A model generated the notes under the pieces. It ran no database searches. It worked only from the letters and a program-made list of their open reading frames with translations, and was not told where the DNA came from. A stretch of 45,321 nucleotides of DNA. Origin: an uncultured Oscillospiraceae bacterium. GTDB taxonomy: Bacteria; Bacillota; Clostridia; Oscillospirales; Oscillospiraceae. The first letter of the stretch is position 1; every line of letters begins with the position of its first letter. Shown here one piece after another: positions 19,329 to 27,293 of this stretch. The stretch spans positions 1-45,321 of the forward strand of contig CALWYB010000016.1 of the NCBI GenBank assembly GCA_944385665.1. The letters are read 5' to 3'. A program made the position numbers and the translations under genes.

Positions 19329-19357
19329 ACTATACGCTGATTCCACTTTTCTGTCAA
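19329..19357 (-). promoter_or_regulatory. Promoter of the glnN-asnB-purF-pyrG operon
   Basis: On the minus strand TTGACA (19357-19352), 17 bases, TATAGT (19334-19329): near consensus. Confidence 0.82.
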
Positions 19358-19415
19358 GGGCAGAACCACAAAAAATTTCCCATTTTTGGTTCGTTTGTTT
19401 CTCTAAATGAACCGA

Positions 19416-19444
19416 TTGACAATTTTTCGCCGATGTAGTATGTT
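19416..19444 (+). promoter_or_regulatory. Promoter of the glnA-like / ANTAR operon
   Basis: TTGACA (19416-19421), 17 bases, TATGTT (19439-19444); transcription would start near 19451. Confidence 0.75.
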
Positions 19445-19454
19445 AAATTGTGAA

Positions 19455-19510
19455 CAAGGATGTTCCCTTGGGAGAAGTGCCCCCTTTTATCCCCGGAACA
19501 TCCATTTTTT
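19455..19510 (+). terminator. Leader terminator (attenuator) of the glnA-like gene
   Basis: GGATGTTCC (19458-19466) pairs with GGAACATCC (19495-19503), followed by six T, about 50 bases before the start codon and a few bases after the transcription start. An alternative stem CAAGG-ATGTTC-CCTTG (19455-19470, six-base loop) uses the same 5' arm and would prevent the terminator. Layout mirrors the divergent glnN leader. Confidence 0.7.
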
Positions 19511-19558
19511 ATTTCATTCCGGGATTCATTTCCCGCCCATAAGGGAGGTAAATGCACC

Positions 19559-20776
19559 ATGAAATATTCAGCGGAAGAGGTCATCCAGTTTGTGCAGGAG
19601 GAGGACGTGAAGTTCATCCGTCTGGCCTTCTGCGACGTGTATGGAAAGCAGAAAAACATCACCATTATGCCCAGCCAACTTCAGCGGGCCTTCACTTATG
19701 GCATCGCATTTGATGCCTCGGCCATTACCGGTTTCGGCGGCGAGGTGCGCTCCGACTTGTTCCTTCACCCCGACCCGGCCACCCTCACCAGCCTGCCCTG
19801 GCGGCCGGAGAACGGCCGGGTGGTGCGCATGTTCTGCGACGTCACGCATCCCGACGGCACCCCCCTGGACTCGGATACCCGGGCCATTCTGAAAACCGCG
19901 GTGGCCCACGCCGCGCAGGAGGGATACTCCTTCGCCTTCGGCGCTGAGATGGAGTTCTACCTCTTTAAAACGGACGAGGCAGGCAACCCCACCCCGGAGC
20001 CCTATGACCAGGCAGGCTACATGGATGTGGCCCCTGAGGACAAGGGCGAGAACATCCGCCGGGAGATCTGCATGATCCTGGAGCAGATGGGTATTCAGCC
20101 CGAGGGCTCCCACCACGAGGAAGGTCCAGGGCAGAACGAAATCGACTTCCGCTACTCCGATCCTCTCACCGCCGCCGACAACGCGGTCACCTTCTGCGCC
20201 ATTGTGAAAACGGTGGCCGCCCGCAACGGCCTGTGGGCTGACTTCTCCCCCAAGCCTCTGAGCAACCGGGCAGGCAGCGGTCTGCACATCAACTTCTCCG
20301 TCAAGGGCCCGGAGGGCACCGATCCTCTGCCCCATGCCATCGCCGGACTGCTGGATCAGGCCTATCCCCTGACCGCCTTCTTTAACCCCACCGCCAACTC
20401 CTATCTGCGCCTGGGCAGCAGCAAGGCGCCGGGCTACATCACCTGGTCCTCGGAGAACCGCTCCCAGCTGGTCCGCATTCCTGCCGCCGTGGGCGAGTTC
20501 CGACGGGCGGAGCTGCGCTCGGCGGACCCCTCAGCCAACCCCTACCTGGCCTTTGCCATGCTCATTTATGCGGGGCTGTACGGCATCCAGCAGGGACTCA
20601 CCCTCCCCGAGCCCGCCGATTTTAATCTCTATACCGCTCCCGCCGGTGTTCTGGCCCGCTACCACCGCCTGCCCACCTGTCTGGAGGAGGCCATGAGCGC
20701 CGCTTGGGAGAGTAAATTTGTCACCCAGCATCTGCCCCCCTCGGTGGTGGCCGCCTACTGCCGCCGAAGAGGCTGA
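19559..20776 (+). CDS. Type I glutamine synthetase (GlnA-like)
   Basis: A 405-residue glutamine synthetase with beta-grasp and catalytic domains: VKFIRLAFCDVYGKQKNITI at the N terminus, FGAEMEFYLF (metal ligands), GPGQNEIDFRY, NRAGSGLHINFSV and FRRAELRSADPSANPYLA. It is shorter than a typical GlnA (about 440), mostly at the C terminus, but all core blocks are present. The ATG at 19559 has AAGGGAGGTAA upstream. A gene 26 bases downstream encodes an ANTAR regulator. Why the cell carries both type I and type III enzymes side by side is unclear; different ammonium affinity or regulation is a reasonable inference. Confidence 0.9.
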   Translation: MKYSAEEVIQFVQEEDVKFIRLAFCDVYGKQKNITIMPSQLQRAFTYGIAFDASAITGFGGEVRSDLFLHPDPATLTSLPWRPENGRVVRMFCDVTHPDGTPLDSDTRAILKTAVAHAAQEGYSFAFGAEMEFYLFKTDEAGNPTPEPYDQAGYMDVAPEDKGENIRREICMILEQMGIQPEGSHHEEGPGQNEIDFRYSDPLTAADNAVTFCAIVKTVAARNGLWADFSPKPLSNRAGSGLHINFSVKGPEGTDPLPHAIAGLLDQAYPLTAFFNPTANSYLRLGSSKAPGYITWSSENRSQLVRIPAAVGEFRRAELRSADPSANPYLAFAMLIYAGLYGIQQGLTLPEPADFNLYTAPAGVLARYHRLPTCLEEAMSAAWESKFVTQHLPPSVVAAYCRRRG

Positions 20777-20802
20777 GATTTTTTGGAGAAGGAGGAGATG
20801 TT

Positions 20803-21420
20803 ATGGTATTCCAGGATCGCACGTACAGCGTGCTGGTGGTCTCGGCCTCTGCCGCCTTTGACCGCACCGTCTCCGACCTACTCCCCAGAAATGACTTCTG
20901 GCCGGTAAATATGGTAAAAAGTTGCGGAGAGGCCCGCCGGGCACTGTTTGATAAGGAATATGACATCGTCCTCATCAACGCCCCTCTCCACGATGACTTC
21001 GGGATGCGTCTGGCCATTGATGTGTGCAACACCAGCCACGCCGGGGTGCTTCTGTGCGTGAAGAGCGACCTATACAACGACGTCTACTCCAAGGTCACCC
21101 CTCACGGGGTGCTCACCCTGTCCAAGCCCACCTCCCTACCCATGGTCACCCACTCTCTTCGGGTCCTGTGTGCCATCCGGGAGCGGCTGCGGAAGCTAGA
21201 GGCTAAGCAGCAGTCGGTGGAGGAGCGCATCGAAGAGATTCGTCTGACCAACCGGGCCAAATGGCTGCTCATCCAGTGTCTCAACATGACGGAGGCCCAG
21301 GCCCACCGGTACATCGAAAAGCAGTCCATGGACACCCGCACCTCCAAGCGGGAGGTGGCCCAGGACATCATCAAGACCTACGGCGGACAGACCCCGCCGG
21401 GGGACAGCCCCTTCTCGTAA
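20803..21420 (+). CDS. ANTAR-domain RNA-binding regulator with degenerate receiver
   Basis: A 205-residue protein. Residues ~8-125 look like a response-regulator receiver (YSVLVVSASAAFD...YDIVLINAPL), but the phosphoacceptor Asp is Asn59 and the acidic pair is missing, so phosphorylation is unlikely. A short helical linker leads to an ANTAR domain (about 145-195: RAKWLLIQCLNMTEAQAHRY). ANTAR proteins bind tandem RNA hairpins and prevent termination. Its position after the synthetase gene, and the terminators in both glutamine synthetase leaders, suggest it controls them; this is inference. Confidence 0.85.
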   Translation: MVFQDRTYSVLVVSASAAFDRTVSDLLPRNDFWPVNMVKSCGEARRALFDKEYDIVLINAPLHDDFGMRLAIDVCNTSHAGVLLCVKSDLYNDVYSKVTPHGVLTLSKPTSLPMVTHSLRVLCAIRERLRKLEAKQQSVEERIEEIRLTNRAKWLLIQCLNMTEAQAHRYIEKQSMDTRTSKREVAQDIIKTYGGQTPPGDSPFS

Positions 21421-21430
21421 GACAAAGAAG

Positions 21431-21484
21431 AAAACCCGCGCTGAGTTCCAGATGTTGCTCTGGTTCTCAGCGCGGGTTTTTTTA
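21431..21484. terminator. Bidirectional terminator after the ANTAR gene
   Basis: AAAACCCGCGCTGAG pairs with CTCAGCGCGGG followed by seven T; it also reads as a terminator for the convergent HAD gene, whose stop codon lies in the T-run. Confidence 0.88.
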
Positions 21485-22276
21485 CAGCGCTTCGCCGGCC
21501 AAAAAGGCCCGCAATGTTTTCTCCACATCACCGCAGCGCAGAGAAAACTGCCTGCCCAGCTCCGGGTCGGCCTGCTCCATCAGGTAGCCTCGGCCCGCCT
21601 TTCGGAGCATGGCGGCGTCATTCCAGTTGTCCCCAAAGGCCACCGTCTCTTCCAGCGAGACCCCCAGCGCCCGGCACAGCTGCTCCAGGCCGGTCCCCTT
21701 ATCCGCCAGGGTGAAGTCCAGCCAGTCGGGACCGGCCACCGCCATGTGCAGCGCCTCCCCCCATCGGGGCCCCAGAGCCTTGGCCGGTTCCTCCGTCCCC
21801 CCGGGACAGTAGGCTGACACCTTTAAGATGTCCTCCCCGACCTGACGGGGATGCTCCACAATCCGGACCCGGTTGCCCTTTTCATCCCGCAGCAGGGAGA
21901 GATAGCTCTGGGGACACCGGCACACATAGCTGGCATTGGCCCCCGACACCAGCAGCTGGCAGCCCGGCAGCTGTAAGATGTCCTCTGCCAGGGCCAGGGA
22001 CTCCTCCCGGGGCATGGCGGTCTTGCCCAGCACCGGAGCGACATCCTCCTGGCCTGCGCCATAGAGAATGGCTCCATTTTCACACAGATAGGCCAGCTCA
22101 TCCTGCACCGGGGCGAACAGCCCCCGCAGGGAGTGATACTGCCGCCCGGAGGCGGGGCAGAAGATCACGCCCCGCTCCTTCAGCGCCCGGATCACTGGGA
22201 ACAGCGTGGGCGACAGGGCGGTCTGTCCGTAGGGCAGCAGGGTCCCGTCAATATCGCTGACAATTAATTTCACCAT
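21482..22276 (-). CDS. Cof-type HAD phosphatase
   Basis: A 264-residue haloacid-dehalogenase hydrolase of the Cof/YbiV subfamily. Motif I is VSDIDGTLL with nucleophile Asp and acid Asp, motif II CPASGR, and motif IV FGDNWNDAAML. These cytosolic enzymes dephosphorylate sugar phosphates, nucleotides or cofactors; the substrate cannot be predicted. The ATG at 22276 has GGAGAT upstream. It is last of three tightly packed minus-strand genes, two bases after the next HAD gene. Confidence 0.87.
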   Translation of the reverse strand: MVKLIVSDIDGTLLPYGQTALSPTLFPVIRALKERGVIFCPASGRQYHSLRGLFAPVQDELAYLCENGAILYGAGQEDVAPVLGKTAMPREESLALAEDILQLPGCQLLVSGANASYVCRCPQSYLSLLRDEKGNRVRIVEHPRQVGEDILKVSAYCPGGTEEPAKALGPRWGEALHMAVAGPDWLDFTLADKGTGLEQLCRALGVSLEETVAFGDNWNDAAMLRKAGRGYLMEQADPELGRQFSLRCGDVEKTLRAFLAGEAL

Positions 22277-22278
22277 GG

Positions 22279-22944
22279 TCACATATCTCCTTGAAACAGC
22301 CGCTTTTCCAGCTTTGGCGGCAGAATCTGAAAGGTATCCACCCAGTGATGGCACACCGTCCTCAGCTCTTCTTCCCGCTCCTGAAACAGAGGGTCTCTCA
22401 CCCCCGCCACCGTCCAGCCCGCCTGACGGGCTGCGGCACAGTAGTCGGGAGCGTCCTCAAAGAGCAGGCAGTCCGCCGCCGCCACCCCGAAACGCTCTGC
22501 CGCCGCGCGGTAGAGGGCAGGGTCCCGTTTTTCCAGCCCCAGCTCCTTGGTGGTGAGGACGCCCTCCAGCAGGGGCAGCAGGCCGTGGCGCTCCAAAGCA
22601 GCCCAGCAAAGGGGCGGCATACAGGAGGTAAGCACCGCCATCCGCTCCCCCGCCTCATGGCAGCGGAGCAGAAACTCTTTGGCCCCCGGCTTGAGAGGCA
22701 GGCTGTGGGCATAGGCCTCCCGGGCCAGCTCCAGCCAGGCGTCCAGGATGTCCTGGGGACTGTGGGGCAGACCGAAGCGCTCCTTGGTATAGCGGGCGGC
22801 ATCGGGGGCGCTGTGGTGTGCCACATAGTCGGTATAGTCGGCAGGCACTGGGGAGATCCCCTGCCGCCCTAAAAATTCCACGTCGATGTCCAGCCACACC
22901 CCGTTGGAGTCCAGCAGGGTACCGTCCAGATCAAAAAACAGCAT
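22279..22944 (-). CDS. HAD-superfamily phosphatase (subfamily IA)
   Basis: A 221-residue hydrolase with motif I FFDLDGTLLDS, motif II VLTSC, the lysine near KRDPALY and motif III FEDAPDYCAAA, as in phosphoglycolate or beta-phosphoglucomutase-like HADs. An ATG at 22950 is rejected because it directly abuts the GGAGGAGG site; the ATG at 22944 is six to nine bases from it. The start overlaps the upstream glycosylase gene by 14 bases, so translation is likely coupled. The substrate is unknown. Confidence 0.85.
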   Translation of the reverse strand: MLFFDLDGTLLDSNGVWLDIDVEFLGRQGISPVPADYTDYVAHHSAPDAARYTKERFGLPHSPQDILDAWLELAREAYAHSLPLKPGAKEFLLRCHEAGERMAVLTSCMPPLCWAALERHGLLPLLEGVLTTKELGLEKRDPALYRAAAERFGVAAADCLLFEDAPDYCAAARQAGWTVAGVRDPLFQEREEELRTVCHHWVDTFQILPPKLEKRLFQGDM

Positions 22945-23542
22945 ATCCATCCTCCTCCGCCCAGAACCGCCAAGGAAAGTCCACCGCCTCCTGCGCGTAG
23001 TCGATGCCCACCCGGGGGCCTACGTGGATGGTGCTGGGGTCAGGAGCGGGACCGTCGCACACATAGAGGGGCGGCACGGTCAGGTCCAGACCGTTCTCCG
23101 CCCGGGTAAGGGCCAGGCCCCTGCACAGCTTGCCGGGACCGTCCAAAAAATGGCGTTTCTGATACCGGGTGAGCTCATTTTCCTTGCGGCCAAAGCGATT
23201 GTCTGCTATAATAGCTCTGTTTTGAACCGGGACCGCCCCCCGCAGAAGCACCGCGCAGGGCTCCCCCTCCGGCTCGGTCACCAGATTGAGACAGTGGTAC
23301 ATCCCATAGATGAGATAGATGTACGCGGTGCCCGGCGGGGCGAAGAGGGTCTGGGTACGGGGCGTGCGCTTATAGCCGTAGGCGTGACAGGCCTTGTCCA
23401 TCCGGCCCACATAGGCCTCGGTCTCCATGATGCGGCACACCAGAGTTTCTCCCTGAAACTCCCGCACCAAGAACTTGCCCAACAGATCCCGAGCCACCTC
23501 CACGGTGTCCCGGTCATAAAAGGACTTTGGCAGGATCTCCAC
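22931..23542 (-). CDS. DNA-3-methyladenine (alkyladenine) glycosylase
   Basis: A 203-residue base-excision repair enzyme of the Aag/MPG family that removes alkylated purines. Family blocks are FYDRDTVEVARDLLGKFLVRE, the catalytic and lesion-pocket region METEAYVGRMDKACHAYG, and IYLIYGMYHCLN. The GTG at 23542 is preferred because it aligns with the usual N terminus and follows GGGGGTGA at proper spacing; the longer frame to 23590 lacks a site. It is divergent from the EamA transporter gene and heads the glycosylase-HAD-HAD unit. Confidence 0.9.
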   Translation of the reverse strand: MEILPKSFYDRDTVEVARDLLGKFLVREFQGETLVCRIMETEAYVGRMDKACHAYGYKRTPRTQTLFAPPGTAYIYLIYGMYHCLNLVTEPEGEPCAVLLRGAVPVQNRAIIADNRFGRKENELTRYQKRHFLDGPGKLCRGLALTRAENGLDLTVPPLYVCDGPAPDPSTIHVGPRVGIDYAQEAVDFPWRFWAEEDGYAVF

Positions 23543-23631
23543 CTGGCTCACCCCCGCAAATAAGAACTGAAAGCAACGGTATCCTACCATGTTTCCTGGG
23601 AAATTGCAATGTCATACAGGAGTGGAACATC

Positions 23632-24552
23632 ATGAAATCCAATCTCTCCCACAAGCTGGCCAAGCTCATGCTCTTTCTGGCCGCCTTCATCTGGGGCACC
23701 TCCTTCTTTATTATGAAAAATGCCCTGGACTCCATCCCCGTGTTCTGGCTGCTCACCTTCCGGTTCAGCACAGGAGCCATTCTGCTGGGTCTGTTCTGCT
23801 GGAAGAAGTGGCGCACTGTCTTCCGCAAGGACTATGTGTGGCGGGGCGCCATTCTAGGTGCCTTCCTCTACCTGGCCTACACCTCCCAGACCTTCGGGCT
23901 GGTGTATACAACCCCGTCTAAGAATGCGTTTTTGACCTCCACCTACTGTGTGCTGGTCCCCTTTCTCTACTGGTGGCTGGCCAAGCAGCGCCCCGACCGG
24001 TACAACATTCTGGCCGCTGTGCTTTGTGTGGCCGGCGTGGGCCTGGTCTCCCTCACCGGAGAATTTACCATCACCATCGGCGACCTGCTCACCCTGGTGA
24101 GCGCCCTGTTCTATGCCCTGCACATCGTGGCGGTGAACAAGCTCTCCCCGGGCAAAGACGTGTACCTCATCACCGTGTTTCAGTTTGCGGGCACGGCGGT
24201 TTTGTCCCTGGTGAGCGCCGCCCTGTTCCAGCCCTTCCCCGCCCCCATCTTCTCTCAGCCCCAGGTACTGCTGCCTCTGGTATACCTGTGTGTGCTGTGT
24301 ACTACGGTGGCCCTGCTGTTTCAGAACGTGGGACAGGTGGGTTCCGATCCCTCCTCTGCCTCCGTTCTCTTGTCTCTGGAGTCGGTATTCGGGGTGCTCT
24401 TCTCCGTGCTGTTCTACGGTGACCCGGTGACTCCCCGTCTGCTGGCGGGCTTTGCCCTGATCTTTGTGGCGGTCCTCTGCTCGGAGACCAAGTTCTCCTT
24501 CCTGCGCCCCAAGCATCCCGCCGCCAAGGAGCAGACCGCTGACAGCTTTTAG
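23632..24552 (+). CDS. EamA/DMT-superfamily transporter
   Basis: A 306-residue protein with about ten hydrophobic segments arranged as two EamA repeats; AAFIWGTSFFIMKNAL at the start of the first and YLCVLCTTVALLFQNVGQ in the second are typical. Members export amino acids or other metabolites; the substrate is not deducible. AGGAG precedes the ATG at 23632. A DtxR-like regulator follows behind its own promoter. Confidence 0.86.
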   Translation: MKSNLSHKLAKLMLFLAAFIWGTSFFIMKNALDSIPVFWLLTFRFSTGAILLGLFCWKKWRTVFRKDYVWRGAILGAFLYLAYTSQTFGLVYTTPSKNAFLTSTYCVLVPFLYWWLAKQRPDRYNILAAVLCVAGVGLVSLTGEFTITIGDLLTLVSALFYALHIVAVNKLSPGKDVYLITVFQFAGTAVLSLVSAALFQPFPAPIFSQPQVLLPLVYLCVLCTTVALLFQNVGQVGSDPSSASVLLSLESVFGVLFSVLFYGDPVTPRLLAGFALIFVAVLCSETKFSFLRPKHPAAKEQTADSF

Positions 24553-24581
24553 TTGAATCACTCCCCGGCCTATGATATAAT
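24553..24581 (+). promoter_or_regulatory. Promoter of the DtxR/MntR-like gene
   Basis: TTGAAT, 17 bases, TATAAT; the start codon is about 40 bases downstream. No clear palindromic metal box is seen. Confidence 0.78.
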
Positions 24582-24619
24582 ATAGTCTACTTTATCTTGA
24601 ACGGAAAGGAGGCCCGGCC

Positions 24620-24994
24620 ATGGTACTGCACGAGTCCGGTGAGGACTATCTGGAGGCCATCTTGGTGTTGCGCCAGGAAAAGGGCACTGTCCGCTCCATC
24701 GACGTGGCGCAATATCTGGGCTACTCCAAGCCCTCGGTCAGCCGCGCCGTCTCCATTTTAAAAACCAATGGCTACATCACCATGGAGAAGGACGGCCATC
24801 TGGAACTGACCGAGGAGGGGGAGGCCAACGCCCAGCGGGTGTATGAGCGCCACCGCTTTCTCACCCAGTGGCTGGTCTATCTTGGCGTCTCCCCGGAGAC
24901 CGCTGCCGCCGATGCCTGCCGCATTGAGCACGACATCAGCCCTGAGACCTTCGAGTGCCTCAAGCGGCATGTCCAACAGTATAATCCGGAATAA
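24620..24994 (+). CDS. DtxR/MntR-family metal-dependent regulator
   Basis: A 124-residue repressor with an N-terminal winged helix (YLGYSKPSVSRAVSILKTNG) and a short dimerisation and metal domain; it lacks the SH3-like third domain, as MntR does. Probable metal ligands are D9, E12, H78, C100, E103 and H104. Asp at the first position is MntR-like (manganese), while Cys at position 100 is DtxR/IdeR-like (iron), so metal preference is uncertain. AAAGGAGG precedes the ATG. No metal transporter is adjacent; targets are elsewhere or include its own promoter. Confidence 0.85.
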   Translation: MVLHESGEDYLEAILVLRQEKGTVRSIDVAQYLGYSKPSVSRAVSILKTNGYITMEKDGHLELTEEGEANAQRVYERHRFLTQWLVYLGVSPETAAADACRIEHDISPETFECLKRHVQQYNPE

Positions 24995-25007
24995 CCATAA
25001 TCCACAG

Positions 25008-25042
25008 GCGCGCGTCCGGGCTTGTCCCGCCGCGCGCTTTTT
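25008..25042 (+). terminator. Terminator after the DtxR-like gene
   Basis: GCGCGCG pairs with CGCGCGC, with an inner CGGG/CCCG stem, followed by TTTTT. Confidence 0.85.
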
Positions 25043-25073
25043 GTAACATGATCCATGCAAAGGAGGATTCTCC

Positions 25074-25895
25074 ATGTCCCTTGATTCCATTCTCTCTCAG
25101 GTGACCGGCGGTGTCTCCTGGCAGGCCCTCACCCTCTCCACCATCCTCCGCGGCGCGCTGACTCTGATCGTCGGCATTATTGTGGTAAAAATCGTCATGA
25201 GGCTGGTGGACCGGGCGCTGAACCGCAGCAAGGCGGTGAGCGCCGTGCGGGGCTATATCCGCTCTGCCGTGCGCATTCTGCTGTGGGCGCTGCTGACTGT
25301 CATCGTCCTCAGTTCCATCAACGTCCCGGTGACCTCCATCATCGCGGTGTTCAGTGTGGCCGGCCTGGCTGTGTCCCTGGCCCTGCAGAACACCCTTTCC
25401 AATCTGGCCAGCGGCATCGTCATCATGGTCTCCAAGCCCTTTGTCTTGGAGGATTATGTGGAGATCGACAATGTGGGCGGCACCGTATCCATGGTGGGCC
25501 TGGTCTACTCCATGCTGGTCACCCCGGAAAACAAGGAGATCTACATTCCCAACAGCCAGGTCTCTGCTGCCAAGGTCATCAACTACACCCGCCTGGGCCG
25601 GCGGCGGATGGAACTGCTCTTCTCCGCCTCCTACGACGCCCCCACCGAGACGGTCAAAACCGCCCTGCGGGAGGCGGTAGACCAGTTCCCCCAGATCCTC
25701 TCCGATCCCGCCCCAGCCATCTGGCTCAACGCCTACAAGGACAGCTGCATTGAGTATGTGGTGCGGGTATGGACCACCGCTGAGGACTACTGGAACGTCT
25801 ATTACCCCCTATTGGAGGCGGTGCGTCCCGCCTTTGAGCGCCACGGCATTGAGATGACCTACAACCACCTGAATGTCCACTTGATGAACCCGTAA
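25074..25895 (+). CDS. Small-conductance mechanosensitive channel (MscS family)
   Basis: A 273-residue channel with three N-terminal hydrophobic segments. The pore-lining helix is SVAGLAVSLALQNTLSNLAS, followed by the beta domain start KPFVLEDYVEID and the GLVYSMLVTPENKEIYIPNS strand that defines MscS. It opens under membrane tension and releases solutes during osmotic downshock. AGGAGG is upstream of the ATG. It is a single gene between two terminators. Confidence 0.92.
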   Translation: MSLDSILSQVTGGVSWQALTLSTILRGALTLIVGIIVVKIVMRLVDRALNRSKAVSAVRGYIRSAVRILLWALLTVIVLSSINVPVTSIIAVFSVAGLAVSLALQNTLSNLASGIVIMVSKPFVLEDYVEIDNVGGTVSMVGLVYSMLVTPENKEIYIPNSQVSAAKVINYTRLGRRRMELLFSASYDAPTETVKTALREAVDQFPQILSDPAPAIWLNAYKDSCIEYVVRVWTTAEDYWNVYYPLLEAVRPAFERHGIEMTYNHLNVHLMNP

Positions 25896-25906
25896 ATCCG
25901 GTTTCC

Positions 25907-25942
25907 AGCCCTGACTGCCGCCCCGGCAGCCAGGGCTTTTTT
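25907..25942 (+). terminator. Terminator after the MscS gene
   Basis: AGCCCTG and CTGCCG pair with CGGCAG and CAGGGCT in a two-part stem followed by six T. Confidence 0.88.
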
Positions 25943-25959
25943 CATCCAAAAAGTCCCGC

Positions 25960-25987
25960 TTGACTTTTTCGGTCCCTACGCTATAAT
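25960..25987 (+). promoter_or_regulatory. Promoter of the radical SAM pair
   Basis: TTGACT, 16 bases, TATAAT, about 35 bases before the start codon. Confidence 0.75.
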
Positions 25988-26021
25988 AATAGTACAAATG
26001 TTCTATTTTGAGGTGAGGGGC

Positions 26022-27293
26022 ATGGAACTGCTGCAAAAACTGGAGATCTTGGCCGACGCGGCCAAATATGACGCCGCCTGCACCTCCAGCGGGCTCAGCC
26101 GGTCCGGACGGCCGGGCACCATCGGCAGCACCACTGCGGGGGGCTGCTGCCACTCCTTCTCTGCCGACGGGCGGTGCATCTCGCTTTTGAAAGTGCTGAT
26201 GACCAACGTGTGCGTCTATGACTGTCAATACTGTGTCAACCGCCGCTCCAACGACCTGCCCCGGGCCGCCTTTACCCCCCGGGAGCTGTGCGAGCTCACC
26301 ATGGGCTTTTACCGCCGCAACTACATTGAGGGTCTCTTCCTCTCCTCCGCCGTCCTCCGGGACCCGGACTACACCACCGAGCGGATGATCCAGTGCCTGC
26401 GCCTGCTGCGGGAGGAGTACCGCTTTGGGGGCTACATTCACGCCAAGGCCATTCCGGGGGCCGACCCCATCCTCACCCGGCAGCTGGGGCTGCTGGCCGA
26501 CCGGCTGAGTGTCAACATTGAACTGCCCAGTGCACAGAGTCTGGCCCTGCTGGCCCCAGACAAGAAAAAGCAGGCTATCCTGGCCCCCATGAAGCAGATC
26601 CGGGACGGGATCACCGTCTCCAAACAGGAACTGAAGGTCTACCGCCACGCCCCCCGCTTCGCCCCGGCGGGACAGTCCACCCAGATGATCGTAGGGGCCA
26701 CCGGGGAGAGCGACCGGCAGATCCTGGCCCTCACCCAGGGGCTCTACCGCACCTACCGCCTCAAGCGGGTCTTTTACTCCGCCTACATGCCCGTCTCCAA
26801 CAGTCCCCTGCTCCCCGCCCCTCAGGGGTTCCAGCCGCCCCTTCTCCGGGAGCACCGGCTCTACCAGGCCGACTGGCTGCTGCGGTTTTACCACTTCCAG
26901 GCGGAGGAGATTTTGGACGAAAACCAGCCCAACCTGGACCCCCGCCTGGACCCCAAATGCGGCTGGGCCCTGCGCCACCTGGAGCACTTCCCGGTGGAGG
27001 TAAACCGGGCGGACTATGAAACTTTGCTGCGGGTGCCGGGGATCGGGGTCAAGAGCGCCCGGCGGATTCTGGCCGCCCGGCGCTTTGGTCCTTTGAACTT
27101 CCAGGGCCTCAAACAGCTTGGGGTGGTGCTCAAGCGGGCCCAGTACTTTATCACCTGCTCGGGACGGATGGAGCGGGGCCTGCGGGTAAACCCGGACGGG
27201 CTGCTGCGCCACCTGGTGGCCCTGGAGGCTCCTAATCTGGCCCAGCCCGAGCCGGAGCAGCTGTCCCTCTTTTCTACGGGAGGTGCATCATGA
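26022..27293 (+). CDS. Putative DNA modification/repair radical SAM protein
   Basis: A 423-residue protein with the radical SAM cluster motif CVYDCQYC (C64, C68, C71) after a distinctive N terminus (LADAAKYDAACTSSG). A helix-hairpin-helix DNA-binding motif LLRVPGIGVKSARRIL occupies about residues 335-350. This arrangement matches the family described as putative DNA modification/repair radical SAM proteins. The ATG at 26022 follows GAGGTGAGG; an upstream ATG at 25998 has no site. It overlaps its partner gene by four bases (ATGA). The reaction is unknown. Confidence 0.85.
   Translation: MELLQKLEILADAAKYDAACTSSGLSRSGRPGTIGSTTAGGCCHSFSADGRCISLLKVLMTNVCVYDCQYCVNRRSNDLPRAAFTPRELCELTMGFYRRNYIEGLFLSSAVLRDPDYTTERMIQCLRLLREEYRFGGYIHAKAIPGADPILTRQLGLLADRLSVNIELPSAQSLALLAPDKKKQAILAPMKQIRDGITVSKQELKVYRHAPRFAPAGQSTQMIVGATGESDRQILALTQGLYRTYRLKRVFYSAYMPVSNSPLLPAPQGFQPPLLREHRLYQADWLLRFYHFQAEEILDENQPNLDPRLDPKCGWALRHLEHFPVEVNRADYETLLRVPGIGVKSARRILAARRFGPLNFQGLKQLGVVLKRAQYFITCSGRMERGLRVNPDGLLRHLVALEAPNLAQPEPEQLSLFSTGGAS

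Noticed and set aside
19268-19510. Classical ANTAR double-hairpin targets
   Set aside because: Six-base loops exist, but the usual A1 and G4 loop bases and the second hairpin are not clearly present in both leaders, so the identity is left open.
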